From positions 247,053 to 311,052 of the forward strand of contig VZRR01012875.1 in assembly GCA_013398015.1 (NCBI GenBank): a DNA stretch of 64,000 nucleotides, given 5' to 3'. This document shows, piece after piece, positions 40,701-51,500 of the stretch. The notes beneath the pieces are model-generated. The model made no database searches, had not been told where the DNA came from, and saw only the letters and a program-made list of their open reading frames with translations. Source of the stretch: Oreocharis arfaki. Taxonomy: Eukaryota; Chordata; Aves; Passeriformes; Paramythiidae. The translations under genes were made by a program, and so were the position numbers. Position 1 is the first letter of the stretch; each line of letters opens with the position of its first letter.

Positions 40701-43037
40701 AAGTTTCCCTTCCTTTGCCACCTCTATACTCTATGCCTTTTCATGCCTTTGCTTTCTTTGTGGAAAAAAAACAAAACACAACCCTGTTAAAGGGATCACA
40801 TTTAATGAAAAGGGACTGAAAAGGAATTCTGACAGCATCAGATGTCGAGTTGATGCCATTCCTTATATATTATTGTATTCAGAAAATCCTACAAGTTCTC
40901 AGCCAGAGAAAATTCCTTGACTTAAAATCAATACCCAGCTAAAGTCCTTTATCCTGCCAGTAATTGCTGTTTGCATGCAAAACTGCTGCATACGCCTTCA
41001 CTGGGAGAAAAACTAATAAGAGTTTCCTTATATCGGCAGAAAAACAAAGAACTCGGATGTCTGCTCTTAGCACTTCTGTGCCGGAGTGGATTGGGAGGAG
41101 GTGATAATGGCCACATCTCACAAAACTCATGTGAAACAGGTGAAACAGCTCTCAGTTTCTTCAGTGAGTGCAGATCTCCAGATCCCAACTGCCTGTATGT
41201 GTTGCGACAGCCCACTGACATGCAGCTCCTGATGTGCTGCCCAACATAAGTCCTGGAAGGGGATGCCCTGCTGCCTTGCAGGGAGGGGGACACGGAATGG
41301 ATGGACATGGACGCTCTGAGGTGTTAGCAGTAAGGGTCAGAATGGAAGGTATCACAAATACCTATTTAAAGACAAATTCTTCTGACAAAACCTGATCAGG
41401 CTGACACAAAGATCTGAAAATTTTACTGCTTCTCTGACCTGCCCAGACTGCACAAATTTGGAAAAGTGAGTCAGGAAGTTATTTTACTCAGCCCTATGCC
41501 ACTAAGGGGATATTGGCTTGAGGGTTGCAGTCCTTTCTGAAATCTGCAAAAATATCCAAGTTTCCAGGTTTTACCTCTTATGTCTCAGCCTTTTCCTGTT
41601 GGCATGCCTGTCTCATGCACTGAGCCCTGTGGCACATCTGTGGGGATACACATGTGCACCACACCCCCTGCAATGGACTAAATCCCATGTGCTAAAAACA
41701 CTGCTTTGAAGCAGCATCCTGGTGATTAGCTGAAAACATCTGCTGCAAAGCCACTATGCAGTTCCATGGCCTCTCTTCTCCTTCTGGTTCCCCCAGCAGA
41801 GAGCTGGCTGGTGGGGCACAAACCTGCTGAACTAGGAAGGTAGAGTCTCATCAGAGGGGAGCAGGATACACCTCACAGGTGGTGCAGCAAGATCTGTTTT
41901 GCAGTCCTACACAGAGTCCTTTGCATCCCTCTTTCCCACTAGTCACTTTGAAACGGAAAAACAGAAAAATGTTGCCTAAAGAAGGTCAAGGGACATTTGT
42001 TCTATGTTTGTTCTAATAAAGTGACCAAATATTCGTTTGCCAGCATTTTCCAGGTAGATTCAGAGTTTATCACTTATAATTAGACAGAAGGTGAGTCGTA
42101 TCATCCTGAAAGGATCCTGGCATGGAAAGGCCATGCTCATCAAGGTCAACATATGCAGAAGGTCAACTGACTTTTCATCCACTTCATAGCTACTTTCTTT
42201 TTTTGCAGGAACACCTGACATTGATTCCTCCCCCAACCCTACCATGCTCTTCCTTTGAAATCGACTGATTTTAGTTTAAAGGAGAGTACAAATAAAAAGC
42301 ACTGAATTCTACAGATCACATGCATTCCGAAACTTCATAGGGTGTGTGGTCTCTGTCTTGAAATTGCATTCTATCCTCTATAACATTTTCACCTGACTAG
42401 GTAGTAGCTGGTATTTGACCACCTCCGTTTGAAAGATCGAATTCTACCTTTTGTTCTCTGGGGTTGCAGGGCCATTTTAAGCTGTATTTTCTAGCCAGCC
42501 TTTCCATAACTTCTGCAGAAGCAGGTAATTTCCACCAACACATTTAATGTCAGCATTGTTTAATCCCCTCCTGAAACGCAGTGAAAGGGAATTTAGAAGC
42601 AAGTGAAAGTACCTGGGTGAACAAAGAAAGAGCATATCCCAATGTCAAAGGCTGAATTAAATACTGTGCCGGCATGCATGTTGTTTTATTATAGTCCTGA
42701 CTATTAAAAATGGGCCAGTTGATCGCCATGGTGGAATGAGAGTTTGAGAACTTCATGAGCTATGAGTGAATCAAAATCACACAATGCCTTGAGCTAAATC
42801 ACTATGCTGATGTGCACTGGAAATGCAGAGACAGACTCTGCTCCTTGCTCAGCCTGTTTATCACCTAAACTGGGCTGGTATGAAAAGCACATCAAATTGC
42901 AAAGGTAATGAACCAATGTCCAAAAAAAAGCCAGGGAGACCCGGGAAAGCAATTACGTGTGTGGTCACCCGCACTCCTACACTGACCACTGGCATTCAGA
43001 TTTGAGGCATATCTGGTGTGTTTGGGGCTTTTTCTAC
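34781..43037. other. non-coding, with one G-rich block
   Basis: No gene recognised. The open frames here (up to about 123 codons, minus strand 38387-38016) match no family. The only distinctive local feature is the G-rich block at 37487-37516. The remainder is unique AT-leaning DNA. Confidence 0.6.
37487..37516 (+). other. G-quadruplex-type motif
   Basis: Thirty bases with G-runs of six, three, five, five and three separated by one to three or so bases, which satisfies the common G3+N1-7 rule for an intramolecular quadruplex on the plus strand. Confidence 0.7.
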
Positions 43038-43063
43038 CAATTGAGTTTGGTAGAACTCAATTG
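43038..43063. repeat. 10-bp inverted repeat
   Basis: CAATTGAGTT (43038-43047) and AACTCAATTG (43054-43063) are perfect inverse complements with a six-base loop, about 120 bases left of the LTR. It is too short to be called a transposon end. Confidence 0.85.
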
Positions 43064-43176
43064 CATTCTGTAGCTTTTAAGGTCTGATATGCAAGTAGGC
43101 AGCTTGTCTGTGTGTGGCCCTTCAGCCACCAGACCACTGAAATTTATAATAAGGAATGTGAGGCAACAAAGCTAAA

Positions 43177-43184
43177 TAGGGGAA
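43177..43184. repeat. left flank of LTR, possible target-site duplication
   Basis: TAGGGGAA directly left of the LTR resembles AAGGGGAA directly right of it (44318-44325), seven of eight bases. Retroviral target duplications are normally 4-6 bases, so either this one is unusual, the right LTR end is misplaced by a few bases, or the match is accidental. Confidence 0.4.
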
Positions 43185-43312
43185 TGTTCTGGTTTGAAAG
43201 ACAGGTGTCTGACAAGGAAGGCAGGAACCTCCCTTGAAATGGAAAATATGTCCCACTTCCCTCCAAATTATTATAACTTCAGGCAAAGATATGGGAAAAA
43301 GAACAAGAGTTC

Positions 43313-43318
43313 TTTACT
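43313..43318 (-). promoter_or_regulatory. possible LTR poly(A) signal, AGTAAA
   Basis: TTTACT on the plus strand reads AGTAAA on the minus strand, with a T-rich stretch just beyond it in that direction. This placement is what sets the favoured minus orientation of the LTR. AGTAAA is a weaker variant of AATAAA. Confidence 0.4.
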
Positions 43319-43320
43319 AG

Positions 43321-43353
43321 AATATATATACACACATATATATATATGTATAA
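43321..43353. repeat. TA/CA microsatellite inside the LTR
   Basis: About 33 bases of alternating TA and CA repeats ending near GTATAAC. It is short and imperfect. Confidence 0.8.
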
Positions 43354-43464
43354 CAAGGCAAACAGTCAACAGCAACTGTGGCAGTAATAACAAACAGCAG
43401 CAGGAACCCAGTGCGAGCCTCTCTCGGCTCTCGGGCCCCTTCCCCTCCGGTGCAGTTCCGGGCA

Positions 43465-43483
43465 CGGCCGGCAGGGGGCGCTG
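43465..43483 (+). promoter_or_regulatory. CTCF-like motif, copy 1
   Basis: Aligned with the usual 19-base CTCF consensus, 15 positions agree, including the whole central CAGGGGGCGCT core. The surrounding CpGs would make binding methylation-sensitive. Confidence 0.6.
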
Positions 43484-43523
43484 GTGGCTCCCGGCCGGGC
43501 AGGGCGGGAGCGATGGTTCCCCC

Positions 43524-43542
43524 GCGCCTGCAGGGGGCGCTG
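43524..43542 (+). promoter_or_regulatory. CTCF-like motif, copy 2
   Basis: Shares the exact 13-mer GCAGGGGGCGCTG with copy 1, at a distance of 59 bases and in the same orientation; 14 of 19 consensus positions agree by eye. Confidence 0.55.
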
Positions 43543-44317
43543 TGGCGCGAGGCCGCTCACCTCACGCGGCGATGGCGGGCGGGCCGGGCGGCGGAATGGG
43601 CTGCAGCAGAGCAGGAACCTCCGAGCGGCGGCTGCGACGGCAGGGGCGGGCACCCCGCTGCGGTGGCAAGCAAAATGTAGCAGAAACTCCACAGCTGTAG
43701 CAGGAACCTCAGGGGGTCAGGCAGACAGGGAGTATCGGGTTAAAGTGTAGCGAAAAAACCAGAAGCGGCAGAAAACAGCAGGGCTGGGCAGCGGCAGCCA
43801 GGCTTCCCTGTAGCTGGGGAAACGCGCCCTCCGGGAAGGGGGAGGGGGTTGGGGTCCCATTCCCAGTGAGGTTGGGTGTTGGAATGGTCCCAGCTCAACA
43901 GCTGCTCTTGCGAACAGAAGCTCACCCACAGTAAGGAGAAGCTGTGCAGGACAGAACTCCGTCTTGGCAGCAAATTCTTCCCACAGCAGCAGCCCAACCG
44001 GCTCACCTCCGGTCCCGAGAGCAAGAGAGCAAGAAAAGCCGAGCCCAGCCCCTCAACCCCCAGCCAAAATCTCCTGGTATCTCTGCCCTTCCCAAGAGAA
44101 AGCCCCCCAGCTAAGAGACTGCAGCCAACAGCACCCCTTTCCATCATCTTGGCCACTTCTTTCGTCTCTCTTAGGCATCATTATCATCCCTAGGCAACAA
44201 ATGGGAGAAAATTCCCTGAGAGAAAGAAAAAAAAAAGAAAAAAATCCTAACCTAGAAGAAAAATCTGAGCCTGTTGTCTACCCAGCATTGTCACCAGAGT
44301 AGATGTTTTTTAGAGCA

Positions 44318-46103
44318 AAGGGGAACCTGATCTGTACCTAGGTCTGGCGGGGTGTTTTCTACCACCCCAGAGCTCTGTCCTACCCTTGATCCATTAGCTG
44401 TGAATCCCTTCATTGGAATCAGTCCTTTACCCGTGAGTGGTAGTCTCAGTTCTGCCTCAGTACCAATTTTATCTGTTCCTCACGTCTTGCCAGCTTGTAC
44501 CCTGTGTCCTCTCAGCCCTCCCTTTCCTGAAGTAGCAGCAATGCAATGCCTGCCCCAGGAGAATGGGGCGAGAGCCATGGCCACTACCTGGCCCAGTGCT
44601 TGCTTGGCCATGGGGCAGGAGAGCGAGCAGGCAGATAAAGGGACATGGAGCCAGGAAACTGGGCTGGTGTGCTGCCTGTGTGCTAAATCCTGCTTCACAA
44701 ATTCGCATCCCTGTACGGATGTTTTTAGTTTTGTTTTTTTTTTTTTTAATTACTCTTGAATCTCCCGTGGCTTGAGGGACAAGGCATTAATGGCAGTTGT
44801 TTAATTAATTAATACTCCAAGGAAGCAGAAGTCGTGCTATGTTCTGAACTGCATTTACCTGTGTTGACCCCACTCCAGTGAGGCCGCGGAGCTGAGCAGA
44901 GCCCAGTGGACATCACCGAGGCTGTTTCAAGCTGATGTACCCAGCTGAGCTCAGAACACAGCAGTCATGAGGGCCACAGACTCTGCTTAGAACACATTTC
45001 CTTCCATGTGCCAGTCAGGTCAATATCCAGAACTATGCTCTTGACAATGCTGATTTAAAACTGTGTTATGGATTTCAGGGACCTGTACGACCTTTGTAAA
45101 GAAGAAAAACCCCCGTGGCCTCCCCAGAAATAATCTTTATCAAAGTAATGTAAGGGCAGGGACATACATCAACAAATCTATCTGGTAACTACTTCTGCGT
45201 CATGCACTGTATTCAGAAAACTCTGAGGACTGCAAGTAGGAACAACATTGAATAATAACTATCAGCAGGAGCTCCACAGCAGCTGCTGTCAGTGGCTGTC
45301 GGGAAGCAGGAGAGCAGCAGATGAGCAACGCCCCACAACAAAACCTGGGGTAACGCTGTCCAAAGGGAGCAGTGTTCCATCCTGCTCCTGCAGCACAGGT
45401 TTGAACTTTCCTTTACTGCAGTGGCACAATACCACTATGAAGTGGTGCTTCACTTAATTAAGTCAAAACTGAGACTACCATGCATATTAATGAGCACCCT
45501 AATGAGCATTAATTTTTGATGTTCCTCGTTAACAAGGATTATAAACTATGACAAATTTCTGTTTGACTGAATGCCAAAATTTGGATGAGCGGAGGTTTAG
45601 AATTGTAAATCTGCATGCTTTCCCAGAGGATTAGAGCACCATGCAGATATGCTCTGAAAGCTTGCATGTCAGAGAAGAAATATAAATGTCACAACAGGCT
45701 ATCATCCACTGCCCTTCTACACGTGTCAGCGGAAAAGCACTCGCATCTTTCAAGGAGAGGCAATTCAGATTCAAGAATAATAAAGGAAGTACCCAACTCT
45801 CAAACGATAAAAATTAATTATTCTTCTCTCATTGAAAGCAATGAAAACACTTTAATATTGCGAGCTGAGTATGAGCAGAGGTGAACTCACCCCTCTGAGC
45901 TGTGTCTGTGCAAACACTTGGACTTCCGTGCAAGTCTGGTAAACATGCAGGTTTGTATCTGTTGTCATGACATTGGCATGAATAAACTAAGCAGCTTTAA
46001 AAGATTAACATATCTCAAAAAAAGTCTGGCTCATGCAACATAGTTACAAGAAATTCTAGAAGATAAGAAACCCATATGGATATATTCCATGCAGGTATTT
46101 TGG
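44318..46103. other. non-coding flank of the LTR
   Basis: No gene recognised. A 135-codon frame (44352-44759) lies next to the LTR but matches nothing known. A T14 run lies at 44734-44747 and a TAATTA palindrome at 44811-44823. Confidence 0.6.
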
Positions 46104-46183
46104 AGGTTGTCCTGTGCAAATTGGACTTGGTCATTCTTGTGGGTCCCTTCCAACTAAGGACATGCTATGATTCCATGATTCTA
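46104..46183 (+). mobile_element. CR1 LINE 3' tail (fragment)
   Basis: The stretch reads TTGGACTTGG, GGGTCCCTTCCAACT and then CTATGATTCCATGATTCT (46166-46183), the characteristic 3' end of avian CR1 retrotransposons with its short ATTCTATG-type repeats. Only the last roughly 65-80 bases are recognisable, consistent with the severe 5' truncation typical of CR1. It lies in the plus orientation and is moderately diverged. No reverse-transcriptase sequence remains. Confidence 0.85.
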
Positions 46184-48488
46184 CTCCTGTGCTAATTTTT
46201 ACAAATTCCTCAGGCTTCCTCAGGCTCCAGCTGCCTGACTCAAGCAATGAGCCCTGGGGCTCCATCACTGAAACACACTCTTGATGTGTCTAAGCCACTG
46301 TTGCATTTTGTTCATTTGAAGATAATCAAAGTATTTTCTTTTAGTTTTAAGTTCCTACCTTGCTTTTGTTCTAATTCTGTCACAATCAAGCCCCACTTTG
46401 AATATGATAATAAACATAACACACCAAGTGAGGCTCATAACGCGCCAGCTGAGGCTCATCTGCAATTCTTGCCCCTCACTGGTTCAGATGGAACAAATTG
46501 GTGGTGTAAGAGTTCTATTCTTAAAAAAGCATGAAGACAATGGCAGATGAGAAGGAGGAAAGCTGCAAAGTCCGGGGAGCCTGCTCTGCTGCAGTTTGAC
46601 GAAAAGCACCCAGCAGTTCACTGTTACACTCCACCTTACCCATTTAACCACCCTACAAGTATGTGATCCAGACTGGTATTCGTGTCGTGATTCTTGTAAC
46701 TAAAACTGAGGCTTCATAAAAAGTGACTTTTCAAAGTTATTTCTATTTCAGAATATTTAAAATTAAAATCTTTGTGAGGTTTTCCCCTTTTTTATTTCTC
46801 AGTATTTTCTTCTAAGCATGACTAAAATCTGTAGTGACATTTTGCTTTGTTATAATCTGGTGTTCAGAAAGGAAATGCACTTTTAAAATAAATTTTGAAA
46901 ACTGTATTTTTTTCCAAAAGAATAAATTCAGCAGTGTCAATATCTGCCTTCCACCCCCACCTCCCCCCAAAACCACCTAAACAAACAAAACAACACGTAA
47001 CTTTCGAAAAACTGCTCTTGATGAGCAAGCAACTGAGGGGGATGTCTGGCAGCCATACAAGGTCACCCAATTCACCATAACACCTGGCAAAACTCTGTGT
47101 TCACTGATCTTCTGTGCTGCACCTCCTGCTGACACCCCACAAAAGCCTTTGCCTGTCTGATTACTTAATTTAATTGATTTTACTCTGGAGGTACTTGAAT
47201 AGATTTGCTCCCCTTACTGCTCTCACTGCTGTTAATAAATCAGAAAATGGATTTTAAAAAAACCCACTACTCTCCTCTCTATACAGCAGCCAGTCCTGAA
47301 TTGCCATCTGATTTTCTCTGTGATTGCTGACACTTTCAGACAGCAGAAATATTTCTGACACTCATACTAAACCAACCTGGATGTTTTATACCTGCTGAGA
47401 ATCTTACAGTCCTGTCTCCCCAGCTGGGAAGGTGGAAATAATGTTGGCCTTTTCCAGTGATCCATGACAAATTTTCATTTCTATTTTCAGTTTGCTTTCT
47501 ATTGTTGTGCCTTTGATTTCTGTTTTGATGTTGTTTCCAATAATCAAAATAACGAATCCAGCTTTTTACTCACATATTTCAAAACTATCATCAAATTATG
47601 ACAGTTTCAGCATCCCAACAGGACAATCCAGAAAGACCTTCCATTAATATTTACACAGTAGGATCTCAGTGAAAAGAAAAATGAATTAGCTGGCAACCAT
47701 TGTTTAGGTTAGGAAGGCAATTGTAATTGAAATATATCATCATCCTTATTCTTCTGTCAAAGTGAATGATAACTGACAGCAGGATTTTCTGGCTGTCCCC
47801 CATATTCTAAGTATTATGGGGGGTTAATTATTTTTTTCTTTGGAGCTGTGGAAAAATTGGGTCTAACTAGATTAAATGGCAAATCAACAAACACTGAGCT
47901 AAAAGCATCCAGTTGTCCCAGGTGAATAATGGTGCTTTTGCAGTCACTTACTCCACCCTGGAATCTGTCATAAAAAAAAGCTTACACAGTTGTTATCAAC
48001 CTAAGCATCTGGTATAGCAATGGGAGCTGCTCCTGTCAGTAATCTCCCTCATGCACTTCTGAAAAGACTGGAAAAGAAGATTAATAATTACAAAAAACAT
48101 ATTTTGGAAAGTATTTTTCCAACTGACCTGGAAATACACTTTTTATGAAACAAGCAATAATGGGATTTTCCCAATTTTGTGTTTTAGACAGTGATTTGAT
48201 AGAAGTATGGAGAGGTTTCATCAACTGCTGCTCAAAAAGGCCCCTCATTTTCAGATGGATGAAATCAGAATTGGTGTATCCCGCAACAGATGGCTATTTT
48301 ATCTGATCGAGGTGTGATTCCCTAATGATAAAAGGTATGAGAGTGTGTGTGTTTATGGAAGGGGGAAGGAAGGTTCTCCACCAGGAAAAATCTCCCTTCA
48401 AGATTCCCGGAAATTTGCCAAACCACCATGCAATTATCAAAATATCACTTGTGCTTGTTGCTCGGAAGTGCCACTAGACCTAATCTCA
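46184..48488. other. non-coding, nothing recognised
   Basis: Unique sequence with short frames only. An imperfect 18-base direct repeat (TGAGGCTCAT twice) occurs at about 46424-46461, and AT-rich stretches near 47680-47830 have an enhancer-like texture that I cannot test. Confidence 0.55.
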
Positions 48489-48489
48489 A

Positions 48490-48557
48490 GAAAAAAAAAA
48501 CACAAACAAACAAAACAAAAAAAACCACACAAAAAAACAACAAAACAACAAAAAAAG
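48490..48557 (+). repeat. A-rich low-complexity tract
   Basis: Nearly pure A with scattered C, with CAAA-type units, over about 68 bases. A second, shorter one lies at about 48700-48748. They could be old retroposon tails, but no element is recognisable upstream. Confidence 0.85.
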
Positions 48558-51500
48558 TAATGTTTTTATCTTGATTAAGAGACTTGTACTGCTCAGGCGT
48601 GCTCAGATGACCTTCACCTCTGTCAACACATGTAGGAATCCAGCTCTGAACATGCTGAAATTCGTTAGCTCACAGATGTCAGGAATCAGAGGCAACCTGG
48701 AAGAAAAAAACCCCAAGATAAACAAAAACAACAAAACCCAAAACCCCAGGCCTTCACTTTGCACAGGCTCTCACCCACAAACACAGACATGAAAGTGGAT
48801 CAGCTGCTAGACCAGGTGTCTGCTTCCCTCTGCTGCCCTCCATGAAAGCAAAGTAGTGAAGGCACCAGGACAGACAATATCCCCTGCCACTCAACACTTC
48901 AAAATCAATCAGTGTCTGTCACAGCGTGGGAGAGCACGGGCACACATCTGCCCAGTGCTGCAGGGAGGAAGGGACGAGCTGAGCCGCTGGGTGCCCGTGA
49001 GGCCTCTTCCTGGGGGACAGGTCTGCGGTGTGACACAGGGAAAGGTAATCTGAGCTGCAGAGAAACACAAGGGAATGACAGGAATCCCCCACTGCCTGAG
49101 ACAGGAAGGCAGCCTGCTCCCCTCCGCTGGCAGCTCTGCAGGGGCTGGCAGCAAGAGGACATCTGCAGCAGCATCGTAAGCCTGAGGCAGAAGATGCCCT
49201 GCTGTCTTTTCCCTCAGTGCTGGCCCTTTCCCCTCTCCCTCCCTCGCCGGGTCCAGCACAGCCCAGTGACAATGAGCAATAAGGTTATTTATAACTGTGT
49301 TGGCACTGTATGGATCAAATTGGCTTTTCTTAGCTAGCAATGATGGGTTCAGTGGTGCATTCCTGACTCCAAGCACATTTCCATTGAAATCTGCCACCAG
49401 GCTGCCAGGGCAAGGAGAATGGGATCAACATCAAAAGCTATTGTCATTCCCACCTCACCCCATTTAAATACATGTTTACAGGCAGCAGCAGAGGTTGCTC
49501 TCACTGTAGTCAGGACACAAATAAACTTTAATGAATATTGCCACAGTCCAGGTCAATAGATAAATGATTGGTACTTAACACAAAGTACCTCTTTCTAAAA
49601 GTAGAAACCCACATTTTATACCTCCTATTCATGAACAAAATCTATAGTGAAATTTAGTTTGGCATTGGCTGGGCTTTGTGAGTTAAAGGGATAAACTCTA
49701 TTAATTTTCAGCTGATAAAATGTTATTTCGACTCATTCTATTGTCTACTTTCGCCTTGCCAAGATCTCCAATTCTTTTCTTCCCTTGCTACTCATATCTG
49801 TGCTATAGGCTACATAAGACCAAAGCTAGACAGTGGAGTATTTCCTTTATTGCCTGTTGATAAACTGGCATTCTGCAGGGATTGCTCCATACAATAGCCC
49901 CACAAGTTGCTGCTGCTGTGCTACCATGACTGCACAACAGGACTGCAAGAAATGCCCCCAAACTTGCATCTATTCCAGTTTCCAAACAGTAAGATTACCC
50001 CAGTGTAAAGAAACACCACTAGACATTCATGTGAAAGTGTATGATTGGGACTAGAAATTTTCTTCTAAGATAAAAAACAACATTTTAACAATTACAATAT
50101 TCTACTTTAACATTTGTGACCAAACAGCTGGGCTACTACATGAGATCACTGGGAATCAACCCAAAACTGATTTATCTGGTTTTACTTGCCAAGCTGAATG
50201 ACAAGTTGAAAACCGAAGCAACCAATTATGTTTCGAAAATAGTTGCCTCAAATAGTTGCCTTTCTAAAATAGTTCCTCAGTCCATGATGTAGAACAGAAT
50301 TAAGAAAGAGCAGCACCCCTCCTTGACAGACACAGTGCAGATAAAAACACCTCTCTTGCAAAACTCTCAGAAAAAAGAATAATATAAATTCAGGACTCTG
50401 CTAGTAGAGGAGAATGCAGTTTGCACCTCTGACAGCTCGATGCTACATGGAAAATATTAGTTTAAGAGTGAGACACTAATGTAAGGAAAAGAGGATAGAA
50501 GAGCTAAAGTGAAGAAAACAGAAAATTTTGCAAGAATGGCTCTGAGTGCTTTTCCTTATTTAATATATTTAAGGCTACCAGTAAGAGTGGGCTAATGAAA
50601 AATCATTAGCTGATGATATCAGGTTAGGAGGCCTGATCAATACTCAAAGGAGAAACTGAGTATCACACAAGAACTACAAGATCAAAGCTGAACACCAAGC
50701 ATTTAAGAACTACAAGGGTTTGGCTGTAAAGTGGAAACTGTGGAGAGAACTGAGGAAGAGGAAGACTTGGGCATGTGGCTACAGACGTGGCAAACACAGT
50801 GGTAGTGTGCATCGACCAGCCAGCTTCAGCAGGGGCACAGAGGTACCAGTGCAACTCTCAAAGCACTGAAGGAAGTTCAAGGCTGAGAACAGTGAGGGTT
50901 GTTGTCATTACATTTGTCATTAAAGAAAGTCTCTTAAAGATAAATGTTATTTTTGCCCCCAAATGAATGGGTATGTATTGACCAAAAACTGACTGAAAAA
51001 AAACCTAGGGTGGAAAAGATTATCTAAGCAGAACATTCAGCAACAGTCTTTGAATAATGGAAACAGCAGAAAAGGAAGTAGCTTGAGTTTAATATATTTG
51101 TGACTGGCAATGTTTTGTATGATGTGAATGGAATTACAATTCCCTGCATTGGTAGGCTGCTGGACAATGCTCTGAGAAGCGCTGCCCAGCCCAGTGCTCT
51201 TGTGCTCTGCTTGGCAGGAGTCACCTTGAGCTGGATGATTCTGCAGGATTAAGGCCTGAGGGAATTCATCATATTTAATATTAAAGACTTTACTTTGACA
51301 CAATTTCAATTGACTACAACAAATCAAAGCAAACTCTGCAATAAATGTCTTCATAATGCCTTGTGCTGTAGCTGTGGTTTGAAAGTCCAAAATCAATAAA
51401 AGCAAAATGGTGACATATGTTTGTATTATTTGGAAAGCTAAATGCATGCAAGGGATCTGTCACTGCAGGATTAATAGAGTACAAGATGTTCTGTTTGTTG

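Larger units (their letters stand above)
43405..43665. promoter_or_regulatory. CpG-dense core of the LTR
   Basis: By eye count about 34 CpG in roughly 260 bases, against very sparse CpG elsewhere in the window. It includes Sp1-type GC boxes (GGGGCGGG at 43643-43650; GGGCGGG near 43502-43508). This fits the promoter-containing U3/R part of a retroviral LTR. Retained CpGs suggest a young insertion or protection from germline methylation. Confidence 0.75.
43185..44317 (-). mobile_element. solitary LTR of an endogenous retrovirus
   Basis: An approximately 1.13-kb element bounded by TGTTCT (43185-43190) and AGAGCA (44312-44317), near-perfect inverted ends of the retroviral TG...CA type. Its first 150 bases (GGCAGGAACCTCCCTTG, AATTATTATAA, GGCAAAGATATGGG, TTCTTTACTAG) resemble, from memory, passerine ERV LTRs. 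Minus orientation is favoured: read that way, a CpG-dense promoter-like part is followed by AGTAAA (43318-43313), a variant poly(A) signal, a T-rich stretch and a short U5-like end. No internal gag/pol sequence or second LTR flanks it, so it is probably a solo LTR left by recombination. It is non-coding: the open frames inside (for example 43194-43700) are by-products of its GC-rich core. The exact family is not determined. Confidence 0.75.

Noticed and set aside
43194..43700. Plus-strand frame of 168 codons across the GC-rich core
   Set aside because: It lies inside the LTR; high GC removes stop codons on both strands, so long frames are expected there.
48909..49397. Minus-strand frame of 162 codons with overlapping plus-strand frames
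   Set aside because: GC-rich region with open frames in several phases at once and no known domain.
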